29,774 nt of DNA. It comes from Promethearchaeota archaeon. GTDB taxonomy: Archaea; Asgardarchaeota; Lokiarchaeia; Sigynarchaeales; SOKP01. Position numbers and translations under genes: made by a program. The notes under the pieces are model-generated. The model worked only from the letters and a program-made list of their open reading frames with translations. It searched no databases and was not told where the DNA came from. Location of the stretch: positions 1 through 29,774 of the forward strand of contig JAUWBH010000061.1 in the NCBI GenBank assembly GCA_030605085.1. Direction: 5' to 3'. Below, in pieces: positions 1-8,895 of the stretch. Every line of letters begins with the position of its first letter. Position 1 is the first letter of the stretch.

Positions 1-269
1 TGTGGATTCCTAATTCATCGAAAACAGCTCAACAAGATTCGGGAATCGTGCTGAGTCTTACATTTTCTCCAAAGGCTTAACTTCCCGCTATTCCATCGGT
101 AGAATTCTGTTTCTTTTTGTAGTCGTTGGTTATCCGACCAAGAAGTAGGAATTAATTAAAACATATTTAAAGAGAATTTAAAAAAAAGGAGTGCGAAGAT
201 TTAGTGAATTCTCCTCAAGCTCAATTCATCACCTTCCTGAAGAGAAGGTGTTTTCTTGAGCAGTCAGGA
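1..269. repeat. Left arm of a 269-bp inverted repeat
   Basis: Seen directly: positions 1-269 match the reverse complement of 29500-29768 without gaps, with 10 mismatches (96% identity). The two arms have diverged, so this is not a simple assembly duplication. The arm contains a 7-bp hairpin (CACCTTC/GAAGGTG, about 231-251) and a longer imperfect hairpin at about 29-56. Similarity stops after the motif CAGTCAGGA. The arm may continue beyond the start of the window. It is probably a dispersed repeat at which the assembly broke. Confidence 0.9.
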
Positions 270-531
270 AAAATTCCTAAAAATATAAAATATAAGATAG
301 CACACATAATCCTTTACAAATAACGATTTAAAAATTCCGTCTAAATTGTTTTACGATCAACTATACTCTTTTTCCATTTTAGGAATTTTTTTTATCTTAT
401 TTCTCCTTTTTCTTTTATATGCTTTAATTGAAATTGAATTCAAATTATTTTATTATATAATGTTTCTAAACACAAAATTAAAATAAGAAAATAAAAAAAA
501 ACTAAAAATCTTTTTGCTAATAAGTGATATC
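270..531. other. AT-rich non-coding stretch
   Basis: This lies between the repeat arm and the end of the acyl-CoA dehydrogenase gene. It is very AT-rich with several T tracts. No ORF, tRNA or convincing structure was seen. Confidence 0.5.
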
Positions 532-1821
532 TTAAGTTACGGACATTTTGAAGATTTGTCTTAGAGCCATTGACATAATATACTGTTGGATCTGTCTGCT
601 CCCGCCAACAATTTCTTGAATTCGGGAAATATTGAGTAAATCGTGAGTTAGTGTATTGTCTGAGAGACCTGCGCCGCCCATTAAGTTGGCACTTTCATAA
701 CAAACATCTTTACAGAGGTTTGTGGTGTGATATTTCATCTGGCTTGCGACCGCTATCATCGCTTGTGCGACATTCCTTGGTATTTCACCCTCGAATTTCT
801 CGACCTTCATATCGTATTGTTCACAGAATCTTAATAGTCCTTGAAATACATTTGAAACTCTAGCCCACATATCGGTAAGTAAGAAGCCTACACCTTGAAA
901 TTTAAGGATTTCTTGGTTGAATTGTTTTCTCAAGTTAGCGTATATTGCCGCGTGAGTAACTGCGTTCCAGCATTGAGCAATAGCCATGATGGCGATTCCA
1001 ATTCTTTCGGGGACTAAACCTTCGAAAAGGTGTTCTCGACCTTTCCCTACGCCTCCCAACACGTATTCTTTAGGAACTCTCAGATTAATTAACCTTTCTC
1101 GTCCAAGGTAGAGCTTAGGTACCCATGGTATAAAGACTCTATCGCAATTCCAGCCGTCCCAAGATGTGTTAATTAAAAATTGAGCCATGGTATTTGAGTT
1201 GTTCTTTTCGGTTGTGGCGTAACACACCACCCATTTGGATTTGGGGGCATTTGTGGTAAATATTTTCTCTCCGTTGAGAATAAAGCTACCATCGTCCTGC
1301 TCTTCGCAAAGAGTTAGCTGATGCACCGCGTCAGAGCCCCTTTCCGGCTCGGTAATCATGATGCAACCTGGAGCTATCCCAGTAACAAGATCTTTTAATG
1401 CTTCTAATCGTATTGGAATATTATCATGATGTTCGTGAAGAGGGTTAATTGCGAGAACACTAGCGCCCATACCCATAGCAAACTGAGGATCAAAAAAATC
1501 TAAAGCTAAAATCCTCATTAGTTCAATTGTTAAACCGAATTCTGGGTAATTTAAATCGATTTCTTCGTAAGGATAACCTCGTGTTACAAACCCTTCAGAT
1601 CCAAAATCCGGGATCCACTCGTAAACATCTTCTTCAGGACCATGGGTGATATTATTCTTTTTTTCGTAATGTATACAAAATCTTTCGACTTTTCGGAGAA
1701 AGTTTAACTCGTCTTGGGTTAGAATAGTCATAAAATTATTGTTTAAGAAAGAATATCTGTTTTTAAGGCTTAATTTTCCTAAAATCTCTTCATTTATAGC
1801 AGCAGTCTGATACTTTTGCAT
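532..1821 (-). CDS. Acyl-CoA dehydrogenase family flavoprotein
   Basis: FAD-dependent alpha,beta-dehydrogenation of an acyl-CoA thioester is the expected reaction. Visible family marks are ITEPERGSD (about 156-164), NGEKIFTTNA (183-192) in the beta-sheet domain, and MGGAGLSDNT (381-390) plus IQEIVGGSRQIQ near the C terminus. At the MCAD-type catalytic position, normally Glu in an EGT motif, there is Gly406. However, Glu272 in LVPERIGIA sits where isovaleryl-CoA and long-chain acyl-CoA dehydrogenases carry their base, so the enzyme is probably active with the alternative base. At 429 aa it is slightly longer than the usual 380-400, with about 35 extra N-terminal residues. It is last in a minus-strand run and separated from its neighbour by 127 bp, so it may have its own promoter. 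The acyl substrate cannot be read from the sequence. Confidence 0.9.
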   Translation of the reverse strand: MQKYQTAAINEEILGKLSLKNRYSFLNNNFMTILTQDELNFLRKVERFCIHYEKKNNITHGPEEDVYEWIPDFGSEGFVTRGYPYEEIDLNYPEFGLTIELMRILALDFFDPQFAMGMGASVLAINPLHEHHDNIPIRLEALKDLVTGIAPGCIMITEPERGSDAVHQLTLCEEQDDGSFILNGEKIFTTNAPKSKWVVCYATTEKNNSNTMAQFLINTSWDGWNCDRVFIPWVPKLYLGRERLINLRVPKEYVLGGVGKGREHLFEGLVPERIGIAIMAIAQCWNAVTHAAIYANLRKQFNQEILKFQGVGFLLTDMWARVSNVFQGLLRFCEQYDMKVEKFEGEIPRNVAQAMIAVASQMKYHTTNLCKDVCYESANLMGGAGLSDNTLTHDLLNISRIQEIVGGSRQIQQYIMSMALRQIFKMSVT

Positions 1822-1948
1822 TTATTTTTTTCACATGATTTTTTATTTTTAAAGATATAATAGATAATTTTATATTCTACTTAGAAGAATACATATTCGT
1901 TTTTTAATTTTTAGCAATAACTATTTTCCTTTAGGCCTTCTCGGGGAG

Positions 1949-2698
1949 TTAAAAGATTACCTTTCGCAATCTATTTGAGAACTTTTTAGAAATTATAAGG
2001 GCGGTTTCGAATGGACAATAGTTTTTGAACTGAATTACAGAGATAAACGAGTCAATTCCAACTAGACAAAGAATGCCGAACCTTTCTAAGGTTATCAACT
2101 CGTTAATTTTGTTAACGCCGATTAGAAACCTTGCTTCTAAAATCTTTATAATTTCTGACAATACATTTGGATCAAGATAAGAGACGATAACTTTCCCCGT
2201 TTGCGTTAATAGTGCAGAAGATAAAACAAGAGAGGAAAAAGTATGTAATTCGTTAATAACTTTTAGCAAATCTTTTTGAATGTCCTCTGAAACAATTTTA
2301 TTACTGTTTTCCATTATTTCATTAATATTATTCTCAAAATCAAAGAATCTTGAAATCTCCCCGTCAAAATCAACTATTAATGAATTTAAATCGAATTTTT
2401 TCACAAATTGACTTTTAATTTCTCTTAATTGATTTCTTAGCTCAACTAAATTATCCGTGCGATCGGCGAATAACGCAAACATTAATTCCTCTTTTTTTAT
2501 TTTTTCAATCTCGAATATAAACCTAAATGGCCCAACCTCGATTTCTGACAAGTTTCCTGTTTTTAAAGTTTGCTTTACAAACGAAAATATTGCTCCAAGG
2601 AACCCACTAGTAAGTTTGATGTCAAATATATCTTCATAAGTTTTATAAAAAATTAATTCGCCAGTATTAGCTTTCATTATGAAGATGTTTTTAATCAT
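1949..2698 (-). CDS. Longin-like plus roadblock-like two-domain protein
   Basis: The N-terminal ~110 residues have the pattern of small Asgard longin domains: a leading strand IKNIFIMKANTGELIFYK, a central helix around SGFLGAIFSFVKQTL and further strands. This is followed by a charged helical linker (about 85-145). The C-terminal ~95 residues, from FSSLVLSSALLTQTGKVIVS to the end, look like a roadblock/LC7 fold. Such domains are dimerising platforms and regulators for small GTPases in eukaryotes and are expanded in Asgard archaea. No membrane segment or catalytic motif is visible. A partnership with the GTPases at 6159-8120 is only an inference. Domain calls rest on pattern, not on a profile search. 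Confidence 0.55.
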   Translation of the reverse strand: MIKNIFIMKANTGELIFYKTYEDIFDIKLTSGFLGAIFSFVKQTLKTGNLSEIEVGPFRFIFEIEKIKKEELMFALFADRTDNLVELRNQLREIKSQFVKKFDLNSLIVDFDGEISRFFDFENNINEIMENSNKIVSEDIQKDLLKVINELHTFSSLVLSSALLTQTGKVIVSYLDPNVLSEIIKILEARFLIGVNKINELITLERFGILCLVGIDSFISVIQFKNYCPFETALIISKKFSNRLRKVIF

Positions 2699-2920
2699 TT
2701 TTAAAACGTTAAAGTTAATAGAAATTGCTATAAATTAGAATTTTTATTTCATTAATTTAATCAAAATTCACCTTAATAATATTTTATATTTATAATCTTT
2801 ATAATTTTAGAGCTCTAAAAAAATTAAATTTGTTCACATTAAGAGGAGAAATTGAAAATTATATAAAATAAAAATTATATTTTTAAGAGATATAATTTCT
2901 ATTTTTTGAGAAAAAGAGTT

Positions 2921-3688
2921 TTAAAAACCATCAAACTTAGCCCACTCGTCATCTTCATCTTCTTCCTCTTCTTCGTCGTACGACTGAATTTCCTGGGCCT
3001 TTGAATACTCCGCATATTCGTCTTCAAATTCGCTTTCTAATTCGTCGTCAAATGTAATCATTTTTTCTAAGTCTGTAATAATTTCCTCTTCAGAAATCGC
3101 TTCTTTTATTTCAGGTAGTGGTTCCTCTAATTTCTTTTTCTTTTCAACTAGCTTTAAGTAATCTCCGTGAATTTTTATTGTAATTGGAGTCTCTTCTTGC
3201 AACAGTCTTACAACAACTTCTTCACTACTTGAAGTATCGTGAGGCATTCGCATCACTAATGCTCTTGAACTTTCAAACACTCCTGAAATAATCTCTACTG
3301 TATCTCCTTCTTGTAAGAATTCTGTTACACTTCTTGGAACAAGCACATGTTTAATTTCATCTAATTTAATTTGTCCCACTATTCTTCCTTTAATATGAGG
3401 AATTCCTTGAATAGCTATCTGAACATCTCTCTTTTGAGAGGCTTCTATAAATATATAACCTGGAAGCAGAGGAGAAACAAGCATCGATTTTATATCAGGA
3501 ATTACATCTAAAATTCTAAATCTATAGAAAATCTGTCTCAATATATTGCTTTCTTGATTGATAGTTGTTCTTACAGCAAATAGGGTAGTTAAATCCTCTT
3601 TTTCTTCTTTAATGTCCAAATTCATAACACTATTTGGATCAATAATCTTGCCGTTAGTATCATCAATTTTTTCTTCTCGTTCAGACAT
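2921..3688 (-). CDS. spt5: Transcription elongation factor Spt5 with long acidic C-terminal tail
   Basis: Spt5 (NusG family) forms a processivity clamp with Spt4 on archaeal RNA polymerase. The NGN domain is at about 34-116 (LFAVRTTINQES, LLPGYIFIEA, IQGIPHIKGRIVG) and the KOW domain at about 126-182 (EGDTVEIISGVFES, VRLLQEETPITIKIHGDYLKL). Archaeal Spt5 is usually about 150 aa; this one is 255 aa. It has about 33 extra N-terminal residues and about 70 extra C-terminal residues that are strongly acidic and finish DEDDEWAKFDGF. The tail has no heptad repeats like eukaryotic Spt5 CTRs. It lies downstream of aIF1A on the same strand, 179 bp away. Confidence 0.9.
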   Translation of the reverse strand: MSEREEKIDDTNGKIIDPNSVMNLDIKEEKEDLTTLFAVRTTINQESNILRQIFYRFRILDVIPDIKSMLVSPLLPGYIFIEASQKRDVQIAIQGIPHIKGRIVGQIKLDEIKHVLVPRSVTEFLQEGDTVEIISGVFESSRALVMRMPHDTSSSEEVVVRLLQEETPITIKIHGDYLKLVEKKKKLEEPLPEIKEAISEEEIITDLEKMITFDDELESEFEDEYAEYSKAQEIQSYDEEEEEDEDDEWAKFDGF

Positions 3689-3867
3689 TTATTTTCATTT
3701 TTTTCTTATTTAATTTGGGTTTAATTAATAATGTTTTGGAAAAAAACAAGTATATTATTGTTAAAGGGATAATAAATTTTAAGTTTTTGGTTTTTCTAAT
3801 GATTTCAGAAGTAGCTAATATTAAAAGCGAAAAAAGAAATTTCAATGGAAAAGATAAGGATTGATTG

Positions 3868-4260
3868 CTATAGTGGAATATTATTTATATCTAATATAGT
3901 AGGTATTCTATTATTACGCAATAACCAAGAAATTTCGCTTTTCATATACCTCCATGTTATCTCGCATTTGCCTAACTTTCCTTTTATTTCTGTCTCCCAA
4001 TCCCATGGCGATACAACTACAAGATCTCCCTTTCGTATCCAAACTCTCTTCTTTATTTTTCCTCGAATCCTTCCGACTCGATGTTTTCCGTCTTCGCAGA
4101 ACACTTCCATTCGATCGTTTCCATAAATATCCACAACGCGCGCAAAAATTTCACCAATTCTGCGATTTGGCATTTTTATTCTTGACGGGACGATCTCTTG
4201 AGGTATATACGGACCGCGCTTCTTTCCTCTTTTTGTTTGTTTTTTCCTCTTTTTAGCCAT
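3868..4260 (-). CDS. eif1A: Translation initiation factor 1A (aIF1A)
   Basis: aIF1A binds the A site of the small ribosomal subunit and helps select the start codon. The protein has a basic N-terminal tail (MAKKRKKQTKRGKKRG), then the S1-like OB fold with the family signatures EIFARVVDIYGNDRMEVFCEDG, HRVGRIRGKIKKRVWI and GDLVVVSPWDWE, and WRYMKSEISWLL after it. At 130 aa it is close to the 100-115 aa norm, with an extended C terminus. The start ATG is preceded by AT-rich sequence typical of a leaderless or short-leader gene. It lies 52 bp downstream of the small cupin gene. Confidence 0.95.
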   Translation of the reverse strand: MAKKRKKQTKRGKKRGPYIPQEIVPSRIKMPNRRIGEIFARVVDIYGNDRMEVFCEDGKHRVGRIRGKIKKRVWIRKGDLVVVSPWDWETEIKGKLGKCEITWRYMKSEISWLLRNNRIPTILDINNIPL

Positions 4261-4312
4261 AATTAATTACTTAAAGTCGTTGTTTTTTAAAATTTTATTA
4301 TTAATTATTATT

Positions 4313-4651
4313 TTATTCTATTTTGTCTTCAGGTTTATATTCCCCTTTAATAAATATAATTTTTATAGGTTTTAAAGAATCATTTCTAATGTTATGCATC
4401 TCTTTCGGTTCACACAAAAATACTGACCCCTGAGGGGCATCAAATTCATTATCGTCTATTATCATGGTGCCATCTCCTTCAAAAAAAAAGAAAGTTTCAT
4501 CTATTTCGTTATGACCGTGAGACTTAGCCCCCATCATCTCTCCAGGCTTGAGTAAAATAACTTCCCAATCAATGCTGGGGCCTCTCATTAAATATTTAAC
4601 GCCAGAATCTTTATTTCTATACTCAAGATCGTTCTCGTGAACTTTTTTCAT
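4313..4651 (-). CDS. Single-domain cupin protein
   Basis: A 112-aa beta-barrel cupin. Motif 1 is recognisable as GAKSHGHNEIDETFFFFEGDG, with His residues and a Glu able to bind a metal. Motif 2 is APQGSVFLCEPKEMHNIRND, with a His. Such proteins bind metals or small ligands and the substrate cannot be predicted. It sits between Fe-ADH and aIF1A on the same strand, 52 bp from aIF1A and 109 bp from the Fe-ADH gene, and may be cotranscribed. Confidence 0.85.
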   Translation of the reverse strand: MKKVHENDLEYRNKDSGVKYLMRGPSIDWEVILLKPGEMMGAKSHGHNEIDETFFFFEGDGTMIIDDNEFDAPQGSVFLCEPKEMHNIRNDSLKPIKIIFIKGEYKPEDKIE

Positions 4652-4760
4652 GATATTTCACACTTATTTTGTATTTAAAACAATAATCTATCTTGAATAA
4701 TAAATATTATTCAGAAGTACTTAAATAATTTTTAATAAATTACTCAATTAAAAGCAATAT

Positions 4761-5981
4761 TTATAAAGCATTTAAAAGAACTTTTTTTAACGATTCTTTA
4801 TCCGTGTCTCGTGGGTTATTAGCCAAAGAGCTACCTGTTGTCTCTTTCACAATATCATCAATGTCATCTTCCTTAATTCCAATATCACTTAGATGGAGTG
4901 GAATTCCAATATATCGAAAAATATCCTTAATTTTTTCCATAGCCCAGATAGCTTTTCCTTTTTTATCGGTCGAAATTTCTTTTGGACATTCACCGTAATT
5001 AACCAGAATTTGTTGATTGTAGAATAAATCCCCAATCCACGCGTATTTTTCTACAACATTATCAATTGTCATATTATATTCCATTACATACGGCAGAAGT
5101 AATCCACAAATAAGACCATGTGAAATGTCATGTTTAATTCCTATAGGATGTGCGAATCCATGAACAGCCCCTAATTTTCCATTTGCAAAAGCCAACCCAT
5201 CTAGTAAGCTCCCAAGCATCATTTTCTCTCTAAGGTCTAAATTTGTTAAATCATCATTCACTTTAGGCAGATTAACACCTAATAATTTAATAGCTTTTCG
5301 GGCAAATAACTCCGAGATAAAGTTTGAACCCTTAGAAACCAATGCTTCAATTGCTTGGACTAGGGCGTCAGCACCAGAATATGCAGTAAACTTTTTTGAA
5401 AGTGAGAGCGTTATTTCTGGATCTAATAATGCTAAACTCGCCCATAAACCTCTTATACTTTTTTTAATACCCAAATCTTCATCTTTAATGACAGCGTTAT
5501 TAGAAACTTCTGAACCTGTTCCAGAAGTTGTAGGAATTAAGATAAACGGTAAAGATGGTTTTAAAAATTCTTTTCCAGCGTGGTAATCTTCCACGATTCC
5601 ACCATTTGTAACAAGTCCAGCGATTCCTTTTGCTGTGTCCAGAACGCTTCCGCCCCCTGCTCCTACAATTATATCGCACCCTTCTTTTAACGCAATTTCT
5701 TTTCCTTCGTTTAATATCGTAGTAGTTGGCTCTTTTCCGGCTTTGTCGTAAATGTCTAATGAAATATTTAAACTTTCTAAATTTGTTTTTATTTTATCTA
5801 AGTATCCTGACTTTTTTAAAGAACTCTTACCAATAACCAAAAATACTTTTGTACGTTCAATCTTTTTAGGTTTTAATATGTTTAAAATTTCCTGACCTAA
5901 TGTGTTAATAGTTCCCCTTCCAAAAATTATTTTAGGACAATTAAAATTAAATCTTGTTTCTGTAATTTCTGATACTTTCAT
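4761..5981 (-). CDS. Iron-containing alcohol dehydrogenase family protein
   Basis: A group III (Fe-dependent) alcohol dehydrogenase of 406 aa, the usual family length. The NAD(P)-binding Rossmann part carries VGAGGGSVLDTAKGIAGL (about 106-123) and TTSGTGSEVSNNAV (151-164). The metal site, by comparison with E. coli FucO (Asp-His-His-His), aligns to Asp205, Gln209, His274 and His288. One of the three His ligands is thus Gln, in SGADALVQAIEA, as happens in some branches of the family. His278 in FAHPIG is the nearby active-site His. It probably interconverts a small alcohol and an aldehyde or ketone; the substrate is unknown. It is the first gene of the minus-strand run. Confidence 0.9.
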   Translation of the reverse strand: MKVSEITETRFNFNCPKIIFGRGTINTLGQEILNILKPKKIERTKVFLVIGKSSLKKSGYLDKIKTNLESLNISLDIYDKAGKEPTTTILNEGKEIALKEGCDIIVGAGGGSVLDTAKGIAGLVTNGGIVEDYHAGKEFLKPSLPFILIPTTSGTGSEVSNNAVIKDEDLGIKKSIRGLWASLALLDPEITLSLSKKFTAYSGADALVQAIEALVSKGSNFISELFARKAIKLLGVNLPKVNDDLTNLDLREKMMLGSLLDGLAFANGKLGAVHGFAHPIGIKHDISHGLICGLLLPYVMEYNMTIDNVVEKYAWIGDLFYNQQILVNYGECPKEISTDKKGKAIWAMEKIKDIFRYIGIPLHLSDIGIKEDDIDDIVKETTGSSLANNPRDTDKESLKKVLLNAL

Positions 5982-6158
5982 GATTTCTTGATTTTAAAAC
6001 TTACTTATTTTTATTATAGATAATATTTTAAGCGTCCTTAATTAAAATTATTTCTTAGATTGATTTGAAATCTATATTTTTTCAAGAAAAAAGACATTTT
6101 TCAATAAAAAAGTCTGAAATGAATTACTAACAAGAATTTTTAAAATTTTTTTTTATGA

Positions 6159-6707
6159 TCAAAGTATCTTTTTTAGAATTTCTCTTGTTAGATTTTTAAA
6201 AGATTCATGTACATTTTCCCCCGTTTTTGAAGAAACTTGAAGATAATCGTAAAAATTGTACTTCTCTTTATAATAGATAACATAATCTTCGTCTACGCAG
6301 ATATCTTCTACTAAATCCGATTTAGTTCCTAAGAACAAGATAGGTAAGTCTGGATCCTCCTTTCGACAGATATTAACCCACTGTTCAATATTTTCCAAAG
6401 TCATCGTTCTTGTTAAATCAAACATTAAAAGAGCTCCTTTCGCTCCTACAACATACGATTCTAAAAGGAAGCGGAACCGTTCTTGCCCCCCAAAATCCCA
6501 TAATTGAAGGATTACTTTTTTATCATCGATATCAACCTCTTTTAAAAAGAATTCTACGCCGATTGTCATCTTAGTCTCCGACGAAAAATGGCCTTCAACA
6601 TATCTGTGGAGGAGGGTGGTTAACGGCTGAATTGGCGAATTGCCAACTCAATTACCTACGCCTCCTTCGCCTGATGTGAGTACCTTTAACACGATTGGTT
6701 TCTTCAT
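6159..6707 (-). CDS. Rab/Arf-like small GTPase, Walker A split by a 30-nt putative intron
   Basis: Read literally, translation from the ATG at 6707 gives MKKPIVLKVLTSGEGGVGN and then a stop, while 6569-6159 gives the rest of the GTPase. Removing 6622-6651 joins GGT-AA to A-ACC-ACC and restores GEGGVGKTTLLHRYVEGHF. The result is a 172-aa protein, against 173 aa for the paralogue at 7599-8120. After the P loop come TKMTIGVEFF (switch I), WDFGGQERFRF (switch II, with catalytic Gln), LGTKSD (the N/TKxD specificity motif) and SSKTG (G5). There is no C-terminal Cys for prenylation. The fold and motifs are those of Asgard Rab-like GTPases. Without removal of the insert no P loop is made, so expression depends on RNA splicing or the gene is dead. 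The rest of the frame is undamaged, which favours splicing. Confidence 0.85.
6622..6651 (-). other. Putative BHB mini-intron (30 nt) in the GTPase P loop
   Basis: In the transcript (minus strand) the insert holds a 9-bp stem, 6650-6642 with 6636-6628 (one G-U pair), closing a 5-nt loop. It is preceded by bulge AA^U (6653-6651). It is followed by GCCG (6627-6624), which pairs with exon bases AGGU (6657-6654) in three of four positions, and then bulge UU^A (6623-6621). Further out, UG/CA and GGAGG/CCUCC pair between the exons. Every one of the 30 bases is accounted for. Both boundaries, set independently by restoring GKTT, fall after the second base of a three-base bulge. This is the canonical archaeal tRNA-intron layout. 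Confidence 0.72.
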
Positions 6708-6750
6708 TTTTATCCTCTTTACCTTCGAGTTTCTGGAATGTTAATCTAAC

Positions 6751-6757
6751 TATATAT
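6751..6757 (-). promoter_or_regulatory. Candidate TATA box for the intron-containing GTPase
   Basis: On the minus strand the sequence reads TTTGAATATATAG, a reasonable archaeal TATA element. It lies about 45 nt upstream of the ATG at 6707 and would allow a leader of about 20 nt. In such AT-rich DNA the match is weak evidence. Confidence 0.3.
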
Positions 6758-6800
6758 TCAAACCACGCTTATTTATCAAGAATTTTTCCTAACCAAAAAG

Positions 6801-6843
6801 CTAACTTTTAATTATTGATAAAACTAACTTTTAGTTTTTGATA
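6801..6843. repeat. Imperfect direct repeat upstream of the GTPase promoter
   Basis: Two 20-bp units (6801-6820 and 6824-6843) share CTAACTTTTA and TTGATA. They lie about 95-135 nt upstream of the GTPase start and could be paired protein-binding sites. Confidence 0.4.
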
Positions 6844-7021
6844 TAAATTATAATTCTAAAAATATATTATTGTTTTTATTTTATTCCAATAGATTTAGAA
6901 TATTTTCTGTAATTTTTGCATATACAAAAAAAACCGTTCCTTTTTTAAGATATCACTTGAATGAAAGTTTTCCCCTAACCTTTATGAATTGATTATGACT
7001 GTTATTAACTATTATTTTATT

Positions 7022-7107
7022 CTATTTATAATTTGAATTACAATTATAAATAATTATTTCTAACCTATTTATAATTTGAATTACAATTATAAATAATTAT
7101 TTCTAAC
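7022..7107. repeat. Perfect 43-bp tandem duplication with internal dyad
   Basis: Units 7022-7064 and 7065-7107 are identical. Each carries 10-bp inverted arms, ATTTATAATT and AATTATAAAT, separated by 8 bp, so four arms can pair in several ways. It lies just downstream of the PIN-domain gene. Confidence 0.85.
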
Positions 7108-7152
7108 CAAAAATTTAAAAAAGAGATAAATTAAAACAAAATTCCTTTTCCT

Positions 7153-7602
7153 TCACTTTATAGATAAATATTTCTTTTGTCGTAAAAAAATTACTTTAAT
7201 ATTTGAATTCATAGCTTTTTTGCGTAGTTCAGAATCGTTTGTTGCTAAAAAAACATTTTTATATTCTTTTTTAAACTCAATACACCACCTTAATAAAAAC
7301 CCGTCCGTAGTTTCATTTTTATTTTTTATTTCATCAATATAATAAATGGGATAAACTTTCTCACTTTTTTCTAAATACGACATTCCAGATTTAAACTGCC
7401 TCCGAAGCTTTCTTGCTTTTGACTCCCTTTTTATTTTTGCTTTTAATTCGTCTAAAACTTGTTTAAAAATAAAAAATTTCGTTTTACCTTCCAAACTTAA
7501 GTAAATGTCGTTTAAATAATCAATCTTAAATTGATAAGGAAGGACTATAAAATTAGAATCTATTATAATTACATTATGACCTTTATAATTTTTAGGACTC
7601 AA
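7153..7602 (-). CDS. PIN-domain protein, FCF1/VapC-like nuclease
   Basis: PIN domains are metal-dependent RNases. Seen: an N-terminal strand with acidic residue IIIDSNFIVLP (about 12-22), a second acidic cluster FKQVLDELKAK, an acidic ETTDGFLLRWC and the terminal LATNDSELRKKA (Asp) followed by a strand. These match the archaeal FCF1-like branch, which includes rRNA-processing homologues. It is 149 aa, normal for a single domain. The start is TTG at 7602, whose TTGA overlaps the TGA stop of the upstream GTPase by 4 nt, so the two genes are translationally coupled. No antitoxin-like gene is adjacent, which argues against a VapBC pair. Confidence 0.75.
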   Translation of the reverse strand: MSPKNYKGHNVIIIDSNFIVLPYQFKIDYLNDIYLSLEGKTKFFIFKQVLDELKAKIKRESKARKLRRQFKSGMSYLEKSEKVYPIYYIDEIKNKNETTDGFLLRWCIEFKKEYKNVFLATNDSELRKKAMNSNIKVIFLRQKKYLSIK

Positions 7603-8120
7603 CTATTCTGTCGCTCTAATATTTTTTTTGTTATTTTTTCAAAGGCGTGCTGAACATTATCGCCTGTTTTAGACGAAATCTTTAAGTAATCAAATAGATC
7701 AAATTTTTCTTGATAAGGTTTAGCATAATCGTCATCTACCATTATTTCTTCTTTTAAATCAAATTTAGTGCCTAAAAAAAGAACAGGTATGTTGTTATCA
7801 TTTTTTCGAACTATTCCAATCCATTCTTCTAGGCTTTCCAGCGTAGTAGGACGAGTTAAATCGAACATTAGAAGGGCTCCTTTGGCTCCGAGTACATAAC
7901 TTTCGAGTAAAAACCTAAACCTTTCTTGCCCCCCAAAGTCCCAGAGTTGGAGCGTGCATTGCTTCCCATCGATTTCAACTTCTTTTAAAAAGAATTCTAC
8001 GCCGATTGTCATTTTTGTTTCGGCACTGAATTTTCCCTCAACATAACGATGAAGTAATGTGGTTTTTCCCACACCCCCATCCCCAGCTGTGAGTATTTTT
8101 AATATAAATTTTTTTGGCAT
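7599..8120 (-). CDS. Rab/Arf-like small GTPase, intact paralogue
   Basis: A 173-aa Ras-superfamily GTPase. It has the P loop GDGGVGKTTLL (about 13-23), switch I TKMTIGVEFF, switch II WDFGGQERFRF with Gln, TKFD in place of NKxD, and SSKTG. It is closely similar to the interrupted gene at 6159-6707, clearly a tandem duplicate. No prenylation Cys is present (it ends RQNS), so membrane attachment, if any, must be indirect. It overlaps the downstream PIN gene by 4 nt. Small GTPases of this kind are expanded in Asgard genomes. Confidence 0.92.
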   Translation of the reverse strand: MPKKFILKILTAGDGGVGKTTLLHRYVEGKFSAETKMTIGVEFFLKEVEIDGKQCTLQLWDFGGQERFRFLLESYVLGAKGALLMFDLTRPTTLESLEEWIGIVRKNDNNIPVLFLGTKFDLKEEIMVDDDYAKPYQEKFDLFDYLKISSKTGDNVQHAFEKITKKILERQNS

Positions 8121-8448
8121 TGAGAAACCTAATGATTTGATTTTCTATTTTTTAATAAAAATGAGTTTTTTTTTAAAATATTCTTGTTATTAGATAATTT
8201 TAATCTATTAATTTAAAAAATTATTTTTTTCTTTAATTCTGTTATAAAACTTATAAAGTGATCCTTATTAAAAATTGTGTAAAAGACTTTTTATATAAAA
8301 AGATTCTTAAAAAATTTGACTTTCTATAAAAATTTGACTTTTTTCCTCGATGGATTCAATATGTATAATTATTTATTTAACGATATCTTATAATTAATTA
8401 TCTTTAATCTAATTGCTTTAATGAATTTTAAAAATTGATGCGATTTAT
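8121..8448. other. Divergent AT-rich intergenic region
   Basis: It separates the GTPase (minus) from the Cupin_3 gene (plus) and must contain both promoters. No distinctive motif could be separated from the AT-rich background. Confidence 0.4.
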
Positions 8449-8771
8449 ATGAAAATGAAAAAGAAAGTACCTACTGAACAAGAATTAGAGAAAATTAAGG
8501 TAAAATCTTGGGGTACTTGGAGTAAAGAAATAAGCGAATTCGACTGGTCATATGGCGATACTGAAACGTGTTATGTCTTAGAAAGTAGCGGAAAGTATAA
8601 TTTCCATACCTAAAAGGAGAAATAGAGGTTACGGACTCGGATACAGGAGAAAAATTGACTTTTGGGAAAGGAGATTTAGTTCAATTTGAAAAAGGTTTAA
8701 AATGTGTCTGGAACGTAAAAAAACCTATTCGTAAACACTACACATTTGATATAGAATTTGGAAATATATAA
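8449..8771 (+). CDS. Cupin_3 (DUF861/EutQ-like) protein, interrupted by a 32-nt putative intron
   Basis: The first frame gives MKMKKKVPTEQELEKIKVKS, then WGTWSKEISEFDW and ETCYVLE, and then runs to a stop at 8611. A second frame from about 8616 gives GEIEVTDSDTGEKLTFGKGD and LVQFEKGLKCVWNVKKPIRK up to 8771. Deleting 8584-8615 joins CYVLE to GEIEVTD, which is the Cupin_3 consensus (CYVLEGE-V-T), and yields a 96-aa protein of normal family length. Later motifs GDLVQFEKG and W-V-PIRKHY also fit. The family includes ureidoglycolate lyase-like and uncharacterised small cupins, so no substrate is proposed. Either the transcript is spliced or this is a pseudogene. The exactness of the restored consensus and the BHB fold favour splicing. 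Confidence 0.78.
8584..8615 (+). other. Putative BHB mini-intron (32 nt) in the Cupin_3 gene
   Basis: Bulge AA^A (8582-8584) is followed by an inner helix: GUA (8585-8587) with UAC (8607-8609), a 2x1 internal loop, and GGAAA (8590-8594) with UUUCC (8601-8605), loop 8595-8600. The intron bases CUAA (8610-8613) pair perfectly with exon UUAG (8578-8581), giving the 4-bp central helix. Bulge AA^G (8614-8616) follows, and exon UC/GA pairs continue outward. Both predicted cuts lie after the second base of a three-base bulge. They coincide with the boundaries demanded by the protein consensus. Confidence 0.78.
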
Positions 8772-8895
8772 TTTTAAAATTTTCTTTCTTTTTTTTTTAA
8801 TTTCTTGAATTACTAAGTTATCAATTCTTTAAAATTTTTTTTTGTTTAGAGGCTCTGTATTATTATTTTAATAAAACAATGATCAAAATTGGGGG

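Larger units (their letters stand above)
6708..7152. other. AT-rich intergenic region with repeats
   Basis: No ORF was recognised. It holds a TATA-like element, a 20-bp direct repeat pair and a 43-bp tandem duplication, listed separately. Confidence 0.5.
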